The position numbers and the translations under genes are program-made. From positions 62,001 through 126,000 of the forward strand of contig JAETRQ010000005.1 in the NCBI GenBank assembly GCA_021770095.1: a DNA stretch of 64,000 bases. The letters run 5' to 3'. The notes beneath the pieces were generated by a model. That model was not told where the DNA came from, made no database searches, and saw only the letters and a list, made by a program, of their open reading frames with translations. Source of the DNA: Eubacteriaceae bacterium (lineage in GTDB: Bacteria > Bacillota > Clostridia > Oscillospirales > Acutalibacteraceae). Shown one piece after another: positions 45,789-56,131 of the stretch; positions within the stretch are counted from its first letter, which is position 1; every line of letters begins with the position of its first letter.

Positions 45789-46898
45789 TTATTCCCAAGG
45801 GAACTTGTATTGTGTAAGACCGAGTTCATCACGTACTTCAAGAATTTCTTTTTGTACAGATTCATTGATAGGAACACCGCTGTCTTTTCTTTCCTGCCAG
45901 ATGTCCCACTCTTTTTCACCTGCAGAATAAATTCTGTCACATCCCGGTGCTTTTTCGGAATTACGAACAGAACGGATAATCTCTCCTGCCTTATGTCTTA
46001 CAAGTTCTTCACCAAGGAAGTGGTTTGTATCAATAGCAATGAAGAAGTGACCAAGGTGATATGGTCTGAGTTCACCGTTTTCATCTTTACCGTCAAGTGC
46101 TTTACCATACCATCCATCCTGAAGAATTGCAGAAAGGAGTTCAATAACCATTGCATAACCATAACCTTTATATCCGCCGAGTGCTTCACCAATACCACCG
46201 AGAGTAGTGAGCGCAGCCTCTCCCTGACGGATTTTTTTGAGTGCAACACCTGAATCCCCAACAATCTCATTGCCGTCTCTGCCGATAACTGTACCCGGAT
46301 GAACATCCTCGCCGATTCTTTCATAGTACTCAATTTTACCATTCTGAGTGATGGATGTTGCGCAGTCAATTACAAAGTCAAAATCTTCATCAGTAGGAAT
46401 ACCGACTGTAAGCGGATTTGTACCGAACATGCCCTCAACACCGAAAGTCGGTGCAACGGACGGACGTGCATTGGTACCTGTAATACCGATGCAGCCTTGT
46501 TTGGTTGCCTGTGTTGCATAGTAACCTGCAATACCGTAATGACATGAATTACGGACTGCAACCATGCCCAAGCCGTATTTCTTAGCCTTATCAATTGCCA
46601 TTTGCATTGACTTATATCCGATTACCTGTCCCATACCGTGATGACCGTCAATAACAGCAGTTGTTTCAGTCTCTTTGATAATTTCAAAATTGGTTACAGG
46701 CTGCTGAATGCCTGCCTTAATTCTGTCAAGATAGATTGGTTTGAATCTGTTGCAGCCGTGACTTTCAATACCGCGTTTATCTGATTCAAGCAAAATCTCT
46801 GTGCAGATTTTTGCGTCCTCTGCCGGGATACCATAACCGATAAATGCATCGGTTACAAAACTTTCAATTAAGTCCCAAGGACATACTACTTTACCCAT
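45789..46898 (-). CDS. Malate/L-lactate dehydrogenase family (Ldh2) protein
   Basis: 369 aa from ATG 46898; ATG 46910 (four codons earlier) is possible. Features of the Ldh_2/YlbC NAD(P)-dependent dehydrogenases: SDKRGIESHGCNRF, AVRNSCHYGIAGYYATQATK and GTNPLTVGIPT. Substrate could be malate, sulpholactate, ureidoglycolate or similar. Pairing with malic enzyme favours a malate-linked role. Confidence 0.85.
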   Translation of the reverse strand: MGKVVCPWDLIESFVTDAFIGYGIPAEDAKICTEILLESDKRGIESHGCNRFKPIYLDRIKAGIQQPVTNFEIIKETETTAVIDGHHGMGQVIGYKSMQMAIDKAKKYGLGMVAVRNSCHYGIAGYYATQATKQGCIGITGTNARPSVAPTFGVEGMFGTNPLTVGIPTDEDFDFVIDCATSITQNGKIEYYERIGEDVHPGTVIGRDGNEIVGDSGVALKKIRQGEAALTTLGGIGEALGGYKGYGYAMVIELLSAILQDGWYGKALDGKDENGELRPYHLGHFFIAIDTNHFLGEELVRHKAGEIIRSVRNSEKAPGCDRIYSAGEKEWDIWQERKDSGVPINESVQKEILEVRDELGLTQYKFPWE

Positions 46899-47025
46899 AA
46901 TTCTTCCCATAGCCTTTCTGACTACAATATTAAATCACGTTCTCCCTGTTGTAGTCCGGACAAGGTGTGATATAATGAACTGTTTTAATATACTTTTGCG
47001 CATATTTTACAGTGGATTAATATAA

Positions 47026-48528
47026 TTATCTTTCCCAGTTGCGTGAGCGTTCAACTGCACGCTTCCAGTCAGAATATTTTTTGTTTCTTAATGTAATTTC
47101 CATTGAAGGTACAAATATTTTGTCAACCTGACGGTTGCGTTCAATTTCTTCTGTACTCTCCCAAACCCCTGTTGCAAGGCCTGCACAATATGCAGCACCA
47201 AGAGCAGTTGTTTCAATATTTTTTGGTCGGTTAACTTTAACACCGGTCATATCAGCCTGAATCTGCATCATAATGTCTGACACGGATGCACCGCCGTCAA
47301 CTCTCAGGTCTTTGAGTATGATGTCGGAATCACTCATCATAGCTTCAAGCAAATCGGTCATCTGATATGTAATACTTTCAAGTACGGCACGGCAAATATG
47401 CTTTCTGTTAACGCCGCGTGTAAGCCCAACCATAATTCCTCTTGCATACATATCCCAATACGGAGCACCGAGTCCTGTGAAAGCAGGGACAAAATAAAGT
47501 CCGTTTGCGTCTTCAACTTCCGATGCAAGTTCATCACATTCAGGAGCCGAGTGAATAAGTTCAAGTTCATCTCTCAGCCATTTGATTACAGAACCTGCAT
47601 TGAAAGCAGAACCTTCTATTGAATATGTAATTTTATCACCCACACCCCAAGCAATACCTGAAAGTAAGTTTGAACGTGAGTTCACACGTTTGTCACCTGT
47701 ATTCATTAACAGGAAACAGCCTGTACCATATGTGTTCTTTGCCTGACCGACTTCAAAACATCCCTGACCGAAAAGTGCACCGGGCTGGTCACCGATAGCA
47801 CCCGCAATCGGAACACCGCATATGTCTTCTATACCTGTAATTTTAGCAACTTCTCCGTAAATACAGCTTGAAGGCTTAACTTCAGGAAGCATGCTCATCG
47901 GTATATCAAGTTTTTCACATAAAAACGGATCCCAGCAGAGCTTGTCAATATCAAACAGCATGGTTCTGCAGGCGTTTGAATAGTCGGTTACATGTACTTT
48001 TCCGTTTGTTAAATTCCAAATGAGCCATGTGTCAACAGTACCGAAGAGAAGTTCGCCGTTTTCAGCCTTTTCTCTTGCACCATCGACATTATCCAGAATC
48101 CATTTGATTTTTGTTGCACTGAAGTATGCGTCAATCAAAAGACCTGTTGTATCCTTAATGTATTCGCTGAGTCCTTCAGCCTTTAATTCTTCACAGGTTT
48201 GTGCAGTTCTTCTGCATTGCCACACGATGGCATTGTATATTGGTTTTCCTGTTTCTTTATCCCACACAATTGTAGTTTCTCTCTGATTTGTGATTCCTAT
48301 TCCTGCAATATCTTTCGGATTGACTTTTTCAAGTCGCAGGCATGCAAGAACCGCACTGATTTGAGAAAACAAAATCTCCATAGGATCATGTTCAACCCAT
48401 CCACTTTCAGGATAATATTGGTTGAATTCATTTTGTGCTTTTGCAACAATTTCGCCCTTTTTGTTAAATATGATAGCACGTGAGGAAGTTGTGCCTTGGT
48501 CCAGTGCCATAACATATTTTTCTGACAT
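47026..48528 (-). CDS. glpK: Glycerol kinase
   Basis: 500 aa from ATG 48528 ([20 protein letters not shown]), with GAGAGGGG 8 nt upstream. The TTG at 48546 overlaps the SD and is rejected. ATP-site motifs DQGTTSSR and [12 protein letters not shown], and FGK-family [11 protein letters not shown]. Phosphorylates glycerol to G3P. A leader hairpin (48548-48565) precedes the SD. Confidence 0.95.
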   Translation of the reverse strand: MSEKYVMALDQGTTSSRAIIFNKKGEIVAKAQNEFNQYYPESGWVEHDPMEILFSQISAVLACLRLEKVNPKDIAGIGITNQRETTIVWDKETGKPIYNAIVWQCRRTAQTCEELKAEGLSEYIKDTTGLLIDAYFSATKIKWILDNVDGAREKAENGELLFGTVDTWLIWNLTNGKVHVTDYSNACRTMLFDIDKLCWDPFLCEKLDIPMSMLPEVKPSSCIYGEVAKITGIEDICGVPIAGAIGDQPGALFGQGCFEVGQAKNTYGTGCFLLMNTGDKRVNSRSNLLSGIAWGVGDKITYSIEGSAFNAGSVIKWLRDELELIHSAPECDELASEVEDANGLYFVPAFTGLGAPYWDMYARGIMVGLTRGVNRKHICRAVLESITYQMTDLLEAMMSDSDIILKDLRVDGGASVSDIMMQIQADMTGVKVNRPKNIETTALGAAYCAGLATGVWESTEEIERNRQVDKIFVPSMEITLRNKKYSDWKRAVERSRNWER

Positions 48529-48547
48529 ATGGAATACCCCTCTCAAC

Positions 48548-48565
48548 CGGCATAAAGTTATGCCG
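48548..48565 (-). promoter_or_regulatory. Leader hairpin of glpK
   Basis: CGGCATAA / TTATGCCG with a 2-nt centre, directly upstream of the SD and after the acpP terminator. It might be an antitermination or stability element. Confidence 0.5.
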
Positions 48566-48606
48566 CAAAAAAATAAAAAGCAGGCAGTAAAAGCCTACTT
48601 TTATTT
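48566..48606 (-). terminator. Terminator of acpP
   Basis: AGTAGGC-ttttact-GCCTGCTT on the minus strand with a U-rich tail, directly after the ACP stop region and before glpK. Confidence 0.65.
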
Positions 48607-48680
48607 TACTTTATTTATAATTTAAAGTCAATGATGAACATGGGTTTTATATCCAAAATCGTGCGTTGTATCAAAGTGTT

Positions 48681-48908
48681 TTATATATTGTTCTCAACAA
48701 AAGTTACAATGTCATTCACACTTTCCATCTTTTCAACAATTTCATCAGGAACTTCAATACCGAATTCATCTTCAACAGACATAACAATGTCAATAGCATC
48801 CAGACTGTCAGCACCCAAATCCTCAACGATTAAACTGTCAGAAGAAATTGAATCTTCCTCAATATCCAATTGTTCAGCAAGAATAGTCTTGATTTTTTCA
48901 AATACCAT
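48681..48908 (-). CDS. acpP: Acyl carrier protein
   Basis: 75 aa from ATG 48908 (MVFEKIKTILAEQLDIEED), SD GAGGTG. Phosphopantetheine Ser in GADSLDAIDIVM. Acidic four-helix protein of normal length. Carries acyl groups in fatty-acid synthesis; no fab genes adjacent. Confidence 0.92.
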   Translation of the reverse strand: MVFEKIKTILAEQLDIEEDSISSDSLIVEDLGADSLDAIDIVMSVEDEFGIEVPDEIVEKMESVNDIVTFVENNI

Positions 48909-49020
48909 AATAAATTCACACCTCAAAAAAGTAGTTGTTAATATTGTTTTGTTATGTTATTATCATATTATATAATTCCTATGCAATTGTCAATAAATAA
49001 TTTTATAAAAGAGGTAAAAT

Positions 49021-49848
49021 ATGAAAAAGTTTTGTCTTACAGGTTATCCTTTGGGTCATTCCATGTCCCCGGTTATTCATAAAGAATTGTTCAAAATGAA
49101 TGGTATTGATGCAACATATGAACTCAATCAGGTCTCACCTGAAGATTTGGCAAAGGGGCTTGATTCCTTCAAACAATATAATGGTTTTAATGTAACAATC
49201 CCCCACAAGATAGGTGTTATTCCTTTTCTTGATAATCTGTCTGAAAGAGCACAGCTTTTCGGTGCGGTTAATACTGTTGATAATAAAAACGGTGTTTTAA
49301 CAGGTCACAATACGGATTGTATCGGCTTTTTAAAGGCTCTTGAGATGGCTGATATTGCACTCAAAGGGGATGTACTTCTTTGCGGAAGCGGCGGTGTTTC
49401 AAGAATGTTTGCATTTGAAACGGTGCTTGCCGGTGCAGAGCTTACTATTGCTGTACGCAATGCGGATATTGAAGCGGGAAATCAGATTAAAAAAGAAATT
49501 TTTGAAAAACTGGATAAACAGGTAAAGGTGATTACACTTGATGAAGTATGTACCGGATATGATGTTCTGATTAACGGAACACCTGTGGGGATGTTTCCTA
49601 ACACGGATGCCTGTGTTTTGCCAAAAGAAATCGTGCAGAAGTGCGGTGCGGTTTTTGATGCTGTGTATAATCCGCTTGAAACTATGCTTATTAAATATGC
49701 CAAAGAGGCGGGGATAAAATATTCAAATGGTCTGCCTATGCTTGTTTGGCAGGCTGCGGTTGCACAGGAAATTTGGTTTGACTGTTCATTTACTATGGAG
49801 CAGGTCAAAGATGTTTTAAAAATTACAGAAAGAGAACTTACAAAATAA
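49021..49848 (+). CDS. aroE: Shikimate dehydrogenase
   Basis: 275 aa. FCLTGYPLGHSMSPVIHKELF at the N-terminus, catalytic Lys/Asp in NVTIPHKI and GHNTDCIGF, NADP-site GSGGVSRMF. Reduces 3-dehydroshikimate to shikimate. Overlaps aroK by one base, so the two are coupled. Confidence 0.94.
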   Translation: MKKFCLTGYPLGHSMSPVIHKELFKMNGIDATYELNQVSPEDLAKGLDSFKQYNGFNVTIPHKIGVIPFLDNLSERAQLFGAVNTVDNKNGVLTGHNTDCIGFLKALEMADIALKGDVLLCGSGGVSRMFAFETVLAGAELTIAVRNADIEAGNQIKKEIFEKLDKQVKVITLDEVCTGYDVLINGTPVGMFPNTDACVLPKEIVQKCGAVFDAVYNPLETMLIKYAKEAGIKYSNGLPMLVWQAAVAQEIWFDCSFTMEQVKDVLKITERELTK

Positions 49849-50336
49849 TGAATATTATTCTATGTGGATTTATGGGCAGCGGAAAAACAACTGTCGGTCT
49901 GGAACTCGCCAAAATTATGGGCAGAAAATTTATTGATACGGATGATATGATTGAAAAGGAGCAGGGTGTTGCAATTAAAGCGATATTCACTGTTCACGGG
50001 GAAGAGTATTTCCGCGATTTGGAGTGGGAGTGCTGCAAAAATATATCAAAGTTCAAGAACTGTGTTGTATCAACCGGCGGTGGTGCACTCACATTCGAGC
50101 GTAATGTACAGGCCTTGAAAGAGGGAGGCAAAATTGTTTTCCTTGATGCGGATTTTGATGTTATTTGTCAAAGAATCGGAGATTCAAAGTCACGCCCGCT
50201 CTTTCAGAACAGGGATGATGCAAAAGCACTTTATGATGAACGTAAGTCAAAATACCTCCGTGCTGCAGATTATGTTATTGACGGAAATATGTCAGCACGC
50301 AAAACAGCTCTTGATATAGCAGAAATCTTCAGATAA
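49848..50336 (+). CDS. aroK: Shikimate kinase (canonical)
   Basis: 162 aa. P-loop GFMGSGKTT at 7-15, DTD at 30-32, shikimate Arg in F55-R56 and GGG at 77-79 all intact; lid and RPLF motif follow. Phosphorylates shikimate, the product of AroE encoded just upstream. Contrast with the divergent paralog at 9934. Confidence 0.94.
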   Translation: MNIILCGFMGSGKTTVGLELAKIMGRKFIDTDDMIEKEQGVAIKAIFTVHGEEYFRDLEWECCKNISKFKNCVVSTGGGALTFERNVQALKEGGKIVFLDADFDVICQRIGDSKSRPLFQNRDDAKALYDERKSKYLRAADYVIDGNMSARKTALDIAEIFR

Positions 50337-50428
50337 TCTTATAGGTTGAAAAAATATATTTGTTGTGCTATAATGCAAGAATAATGAAACCGTATTTATG
50401 TACAAGCAATTGTACAAAGAGGTGTATT

Positions 50429-51268
50429 ATGGTTAATATAAAAAATAAAGAGCTTTCTCATGATGTTGAGATGTTCCGTAAATATAAAAATCTGCTCAAG
50501 GAACTTACAAAGAAGAATGTTAAGCTGAAATACCGCAATTCATGGCTCGGTATCTTTTGGAGTTTCTTACAGCCGTTATTGAATATGATTGTTCTTTCCG
50601 TTGTATTTGGCGGAATATTCGGTAAGAAAAGTGATTTGATTGTATGTTATCCTGTCTATCTGTTTACAGGGCGGTTGCTTTTCAGTTTCTTTACCACTTC
50701 AACAAAACAAGCACTCACTTCATTCAGAAGAAATCAGGCGATTATAAAAAAGGTGTATGTACCTAAGTATATGTATCCGCTTTCTTCTATTTTGAGTAAT
50801 TTTGTTACCTTTGCAATATCTCTCTTGTGTCTTGTATGTGTCTGGATATTCTTTAGGGTTACAGGATGGAGCGGCGGTGCCAAACTTGAAATTAATGGTT
50901 ATGTTTTGTTGTGCTGGGTGCCTATGCTGCTGCTTCTGATTTTCAGCACAGGTGTAGGATTGATACTTTCTGTTATCAGCGTATATTTCAGAGATGTTGA
51001 ATATATTTGGGATGTTGTAACCCAGCTTCTTTTCTATATGGTTCCGATTCTCTATCATCTAAAAACGATTGAGACACCGTGGATTCAGATTGTAATAAAA
51101 ATTAATCCGCTTTATTCGATGATTGAACTCTTCAGGCATTGTGTCTTGTATGGTCAGATGATGAGTTGGGAGTTATTGCTGTATGCTTTTGTAATTTCTG
51201 TTGTAACATTAATCATCGGCATAATCTTCTTCAACTGGAAGAGTGATGATATTATCTATCATTTATAA
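50429..51268 (+). CDS. ABC-2 polysaccharide/teichoic-acid export permease
   Basis: 279 aa from ATG 50429 with AGAGGTG upstream (the earlier frame to 50360 lacks SD). Six TM segments and the N-terminal amphipathic YKNLLKELTKKNVKLKYRNS followed by LGIFWSFLQPLL, typical of TagG/Wzm permeases. Normally works with a TagH/Wzt-type ATPase, which is not in this window. Confidence 0.88.
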   Translation: MVNIKNKELSHDVEMFRKYKNLLKELTKKNVKLKYRNSWLGIFWSFLQPLLNMIVLSVVFGGIFGKKSDLIVCYPVYLFTGRLLFSFFTTSTKQALTSFRRNQAIIKKVYVPKYMYPLSSILSNFVTFAISLLCLVCVWIFFRVTGWSGGAKLEINGYVLLCWVPMLLLLIFSTGVGLILSVISVYFRDVEYIWDVVTQLLFYMVPILYHLKTIETPWIQIVIKINPLYSMIELFRHCVLYGQMMSWELLLYAFVISVVTLIIGIIFFNWKSDDIIYHL

Positions 51269-51285
51269 TTTAATAAAATAAAAAT

Positions 51286-51316
51286 AAAACTCAGGTCAGC
51301 GACCTGAGTTTTTGTT
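51286..51316. terminator. Bidirectional terminator
   Basis: CTCAGGTC-AGC-GACCTGAG with A and T runs, serving the permease and the convergent fucosidase gene. Confidence 0.9.
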
Positions 51317-53398
51317 TTATGTTCTTTTTCCGTTTTTGAATGAATATTCTATCTCTGTTCCGCCATATGTTTTCAGACCTTTTATACTTCCTGTCCAGTT
51401 ACTTGGCAGAGCCTCATTCTTGAGCATTTCGGCAATTCCGGCAGTCACTCCGAAGTTACCGTCAATCTGGAACGGAGGATGAGCATCAAACAGATTCGGA
51501 TATGATCCGCCGCCGTTATGAATATTGATTACAGGACTGATATATGTCAATTGCTGTTTGATGAGCCTGAGTGCATTCTCACCATTATTGAGCCTTGCCC
51601 ATAAACATACTTTCCATCCGAGTGACCATCCTGTTCCGCCGAATCCACGTTTATTAAGTGATTGTTCGGCTGCTTTTTGCAAATCGTTGTTCTGAATGAA
51701 TCTTGACGGATAAATGCAGTATAAATGGCTGACATGTCTGTGTGCGATTTCTGTCTCTTCAAATTCCTCTGCCCATTCGGGAATTCTGCCGTCAGAAGCA
51801 ACTTTGACCTGATTGATTTCAGGGGCGTCAAGACCTAATGCTCTGCAGTTTGCAAAAAAGTCGAACAGTAATTCTCTGTCCATAGATGACATATATGTCA
51901 GTGATGATTTTACGGAATGGTCTTTGAAACTGTTTTCGGGACTGATTGACGGGCAGGTAACCAGTTCACCGTCTTTTTCAATAAGATAGTCTTTGTAAAA
52001 ATCAAGACAGCCTTTGAATAATTCTTTTAATTCCGCTTTGAATGCTTCATCGTTTGTGTATAGGTAATGTTCATATAACTGATTGAGTAACCATGGAGAA
52101 CTCATATTCCACGGTGCATATTGAGATGCATCGCCATTGCCTTCAGGATAACCGGCAGGATATGTTGCTCCCCAAATATCACTGTTATGGTGTGAGCAGA
52201 AACCGGAACAGCCATAATAGTCTTTTGCAGTGGTTGTGCCATTATATGCAAGCTTTTTGACAAGTTCAAATAATGGCTGCATACATTCAGACAGATTGGT
52301 TATATCTGTGCACCAATAATTCATCTGTGTGTTAATATTTGTTGTGTAACTTGATGACCATGGAGCTCTGACACGGGTGTTCCATATTCCCTGAAGTGTC
52401 ATTGCATTACTTCCGGGTCTGGATGCTGATATTGTCAAATATCTTCCATAATTGAACAAAAGTGCAATAAGAGCGTTATCTCCCTCTTTTTTCTTCATCA
52501 ATTTGATTCTTTTGTCAGTAGGCAAGTTGTTTCTTGTGCCTTCAAGGTTGAATTCAACTCGATTGAATAAAGCAGAAAAATCGCTGATATGCTCTTTAAG
52601 CATTGTTTCATATGATTTTATATTTTCAAAATAAGAAAATGCTTTTGCCTGAGCATCAGCGGTCGGCATGGATTTGAAGTCGATAAATGATGTCGCAAGT
52701 GAAATCACAAGGGTTGTATCCTGTTCATTTTTAACTTCAATAAAGTCTTTGCCGAATTTTGCATTGCCAAGTACTTTTACTGCTCCGCAGAACTTCATTC
52801 CTTTATTGCCTTGCACAATCGTTTTTCCTTGATTATAATACGGCGGCATGCATACTTCAGGTGCCTGACCTGTCATAATCAGACTGTCTTCAATCGTTTC
52901 ACATTTGTGTTCTAATTTGCTGCAGAGTTTCACTTTGAAACTAACCCCGAGTTCACAATGAATATTTACAATCATTAATTGTGCTGGGTGAGAAACAAAA
53001 ACAGTTTCTTTAAAGTTATTTGCTTCAACAACAGCAACACCTTTGGAAATATCCAAACTTCTTTTGTATTTGCTTTTCGGTGCATCAAGATATTCAATGA
53101 TAAGATCGCCGAACGGAAGATAGGCTTCGGACCAATGACCGTGCATATCTTTGTTCATAATATCTTTTGCTGTTTGATAATCTTTGTTGAATATTGCTTT
53201 TCTGGCGCTGTCCAGATATTTTGCTGCGTCTTTTTTGTTCAAATCCTTTGGATAACCTGACCACAGACTGTCTTCATTTAATGCAATTCTCTCCTTTTTT
53301 AAATTGCCGAACACAAGACCGCCGATTCGTCCGTTACCAACAGGAAGGGACTGTTCAAAATGTTTTGCTTTTTTCTTATAATATAATAAATTTTCCAT
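51317..53398 (-). CDS. GH95 alpha-L-fucosidase/galactosidase
   Basis: 693 aa, cytoplasmic (no signal peptide). GH95 landmarks: [25 protein letters not shown], catalytic NIN in [11 protein letters not shown], the acid Glu in ISPENSF and the Asp in [11 protein letters not shown], all intact. Shorter than most GH95 enzymes, which are 750 or more. Removes alpha-1,2-fucose (or related L-galactose) from imported glycans; no transporter is adjacent. SD is weak (TGAGAT). Confidence 0.88.
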   Translation of the reverse strand: MENLLYYKKKAKHFEQSLPVGNGRIGGLVFGNLKKERIALNEDSLWSGYPKDLNKKDAAKYLDSARKAIFNKDYQTAKDIMNKDMHGHWSEAYLPFGDLIIEYLDAPKSKYKRSLDISKGVAVVEANNFKETVFVSHPAQLMIVNIHCELGVSFKVKLCSKLEHKCETIEDSLIMTGQAPEVCMPPYYNQGKTIVQGNKGMKFCGAVKVLGNAKFGKDFIEVKNEQDTTLVISLATSFIDFKSMPTADAQAKAFSYFENIKSYETMLKEHISDFSALFNRVEFNLEGTRNNLPTDKRIKLMKKKEGDNALIALLFNYGRYLTISASRPGSNAMTLQGIWNTRVRAPWSSSYTTNINTQMNYWCTDITNLSECMQPLFELVKKLAYNGTTTAKDYYGCSGFCSHHNSDIWGATYPAGYPEGNGDASQYAPWNMSSPWLLNQLYEHYLYTNDEAFKAELKELFKGCLDFYKDYLIEKDGELVTCPSISPENSFKDHSVKSSLTYMSSMDRELLFDFFANCRALGLDAPEINQVKVASDGRIPEWAEEFEETEIAHRHVSHLYCIYPSRFIQNNDLQKAAEQSLNKRGFGGTGWSLGWKVCLWARLNNGENALRLIKQQLTYISPVINIHNGGGSYPNLFDAHPPFQIDGNFGVTAGIAEMLKNEALPSNWTGSIKGLKTYGGTEIEYSFKNGKRT

Positions 53399-53447
53399 AA
53401 TCTCATTTTACTTTATATCAAATAAAAAATCAAGATACACATGTAAT

Positions 53448-53489
53448 AAAAAACAGAACAGGTAAAATTAATTACCTGTTCTGTTTTTT
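53448..53489. terminator. Terminator after acyl-CoA ligase
   Basis: AACAGAACAGGTAA / TTACCTGTTCTGTT with A and T runs on both sides. Confidence 0.9.
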
Positions 53490-53495
53490 ATTTAA

Positions 53496-55175
53496 TTATT
53501 TGAGGACTTTGAAATCAACTTTTCCGATTTTTGTTCTCGGTAATTCATTGATATAAACAACTTCTTTCGGTACAGACCATTTTGAAAGATTCTGCATTCC
53601 GAATTCAAGGATTTTGTTTGTCAGTTCTTCTTCATTATCATTTGCGTATTTTTTGTTTTTTACAACAAATAATTTCAATTTGGTATTGCCTTCTTCACCG
53701 GAGCCTATTGCACAGCAGTCATATATTTCTGCCATTGCTCTGTATGCCTCTTCAATAAATGAAGGATAAACAAGATAACCGCTGATTTTGTATACTCTCT
53801 TGAGCCTTTGACGATAATAAATATCGTTGGTTCCTTCTTCGATGAAACACATATCACCTGTGTGCAGCCACACTCTGCCGTCCTCGTGTTCCACAAGCAT
53901 TTTTGCGGTTTCTTCAGGGTCATTCCAGTATCCCTGCATAAGGGTGGGACCATATACACAGAGTTCTCCGTCCTCGCCTTTAACTTCTTCGGTGGTACCG
54001 GGTTTAACTGTCATTACTTCAATGTTATAAGTCGGCAGACCGATACATCCCTGCGGTGCCTCACGTCGAGGATCTGTAAATGAGCATACTGTTACACATT
54101 CGGTTAATCCGTATCCTGTTACAAAATGGAATTCTGAACCATTTTCTTTAAGCAGTCTATCCATTTTTTCCGTCAGTGAATACGGAACCACATCTCCGCC
54201 GGAACCAATCAGTTTCATATTCGACATATCAATTCCTTTAAGGTATCCTGCTTTATATACTTTTTCAAAGAAATCAGGCACACCGAACACATAATTGATA
54301 TTATATTTTTTGATGGCATCACTGCACATTTTTGCGTCAAACTGCGGGAAGAGAGCCTGTGGCTGACCCACAATGATTGAATAGTGCATACACATACCAA
54401 AACCAAAACCATGGAAAACAGGAAGAGCGGTAAGCATAGCATCCTTATCAGGGTCAATCTCTTTTTCAATAACAGTTTCTACAACATTTTGTACTTCGTA
54501 AGAGAGATTGTTGATGTTGTAGTTTGAAAGCATAACAGCCTTTGGATTTCCGGTTGTTCCGCCGGTCATCATTGTAACTGCGGTTGCATGGCAATCTGTT
54601 TCTGCTTTTACTTCATTATTCTTTAAATATTCTTTTCCTGTTTTGAGGAAATCGCTCCATTCGTAAAACTTTTTGACGCCTGTTGCAAGTGCAGTTTTAC
54701 CCTTGATTTTTTTCTTATAAAGCATATTTGCAATCAGACCGTATGGTGTTTTTGGGAAATATTGTGCAGTTTTACATTTGACAAGAGTAAGATCACTCAT
54801 TCCGGAAAAAGCCTTTTCGCTTACATCAAAGCAAAATGCAAATTTCGCACCGACAAGCTGTTTTGCATACTGTGCTTCACTTGCAACAGAAAGAGGATGA
54901 AGCATGGATGCAATTGCACCGATTTTATTAATTGCATAGATTGCTGTGATACATTGCGGCATATTCGGTGCACAGACAATGACACGGTCACCTTTTCTTA
55001 CTCCGTTTGCCAAAAGTGCAGCAGCACAAAGATCTACCATATCTTTTGCCTGATTAAAGGATATGGTATTGTTATAATAATAAAAGCAGGGTTTATCCTG
55101 TCTTTTTTCTGCTGATTCAACAAATTTCTGATACATTGTTTTTTCAACATCATATATACTTGTGAAGTTTGCCAT
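53496..55175 (-). CDS. AMP-forming acyl-CoA ligase (long-chain fatty acid type)
   Basis: 559 aa of the ANL superfamily. P-loop MTGGTTGNPKAVMLSN, YGLTECV, hinge HTGDMCFIEE, and C-terminal Lys in PRTKIGKVDF. Likely activates fatty or aryl acids as acyl-AMP then acyl-CoA. It is monocistronic, so context does not identify the acid. Confidence 0.9.
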   Translation of the reverse strand: MANFTSIYDVEKTMYQKFVESAEKRQDKPCFYYYNNTISFNQAKDMVDLCAAALLANGVRKGDRVIVCAPNMPQCITAIYAINKIGAIASMLHPLSVASEAQYAKQLVGAKFAFCFDVSEKAFSGMSDLTLVKCKTAQYFPKTPYGLIANMLYKKKIKGKTALATGVKKFYEWSDFLKTGKEYLKNNEVKAETDCHATAVTMMTGGTTGNPKAVMLSNYNINNLSYEVQNVVETVIEKEIDPDKDAMLTALPVFHGFGFGMCMHYSIIVGQPQALFPQFDAKMCSDAIKKYNINYVFGVPDFFEKVYKAGYLKGIDMSNMKLIGSGGDVVPYSLTEKMDRLLKENGSEFHFVTGYGLTECVTVCSFTDPRREAPQGCIGLPTYNIEVMTVKPGTTEEVKGEDGELCVYGPTLMQGYWNDPEETAKMLVEHEDGRVWLHTGDMCFIEEGTNDIYYRQRLKRVYKISGYLVYPSFIEEAYRAMAEIYDCCAIGSGEEGNTKLKLFVVKNKKYANDNEEELTNKILEFGMQNLSKWSVPKEVVYINELPRTKIGKVDFKVLK

Positions 55176-55300
55176 AATAAGTCTCCTAAATTCTTTTTTG
55201 AACAGATTTGCCCAAAGTGTACATTTTACAATTACTGATTATATCAAATAAATTTCTGCAATTCTATATAATTTTAAATAGTTTATTTTTATTTAATAAT

Positions 55301-55328
55301 TTGACTTTTTTTACATATATGGTAGAAT
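55301..55328 (+). promoter_or_regulatory. Promoter of the membrane protein gene at 55360
   Basis: TTGACT (55301-55306), 16-nt spacer, TAGAAT (55323-55328). Confidence 0.6.
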
Positions 55329-55359
55329 AAAAAAGTATTTCAATACGGAGGATGTTTAA

Positions 55360-56040
55360 GTGGCATATAAGATAAAAAAAGACCCTATTCATGAAATTCC
55401 GAAAGCACAGTTCGTTTTTTGGATAATCGTAAGAATATCCATGCTGATTTGTGCAGGATATTCGTTTGTTCACGGTGATTTGGTAATGGGGTTTGAGAGT
55501 GTATTTTGCTTTATATTTACCCATTTGTGGGACATGTTTCGGGTGTTCGGCAACGGCAGTTTTATTGAGGAAGTTCCTCCTCTGAGCCAAACAATGCTCA
55601 ATGCAATCATTTTTTGCGGAATTGTTCTTGGTTCATATTTCGGTCTGTTTGATAAAATTTCCTGGTTCGATAATATGATGCATATTTTTTCCGGCCTGGT
55701 ATGTGCAGTGTTCGGATATGATTTTGCATGTATTATTCAAAGAAAAAAGGGGCAGTGTGCGGCAACACTTGCTGCGATTTTTTCAATTATGTTTGCACTA
55801 TCCATTGCTGTGGGCTGGGAGTTTTATGAGTTTTTAATGGACACACTCCATGGTACGAATCTTCAGCTTGCAAAAGCAGGGGAAGAAACTGCAATGTTTG
55901 ATTTGTCAAAATATAATAATGAATATGGTTATCTCGGTTTGGTTGATACTATGACGGATATGATGATGAATGCCGCGGGCGGACTCATCGGAATGATATT
56001 TATGATTATCTTGAGAAATCGTAAAAAAAAGAATAAATAA
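55360..56040 (+). CDS. Multi-pass membrane protein (YjdF/DUF2238-like)
   Basis: 226 aa from GTG 55360 with CGGAGG upstream. Six TM segments with conserved-looking polar residues: WFDNMMHIFSGLV, GWEFYEFLMD and LVDTMTDMMMNAAGGLIG, the layout of DUF2238/YjdF proteins (D-x2-H, E-x2-E, D-x2-DM). Role unknown. Confidence 0.68.
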   Translation: MAYKIKKDPIHEIPKAQFVFWIIVRISMLICAGYSFVHGDLVMGFESVFCFIFTHLWDMFRVFGNGSFIEEVPPLSQTMLNAIIFCGIVLGSYFGLFDKISWFDNMMHIFSGLVCAVFGYDFACIIQRKKGQCAATLAAIFSIMFALSIAVGWEFYEFLMDTLHGTNLQLAKAGEETAMFDLSKYNNEYGYLGLVDTMTDMMMNAAGGLIGMIFMIILRNRKKKNK

Positions 56041-56050
56041 AATATATTTT

Positions 56051-56079
56051 TAGGACTGTGAGAACAGTCCTATTTTTTT
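56051..56079 (+). terminator. Terminator before spoIIE
   Basis: TAGGACTGT / ACAGTCCTA followed by T7. Confidence 0.85.
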
Positions 56080-56131
56080 ACATTTTTTTTATTGCGGACA
56101 AACTATAATGTCAGCAGGGAAGTGTAAATAT

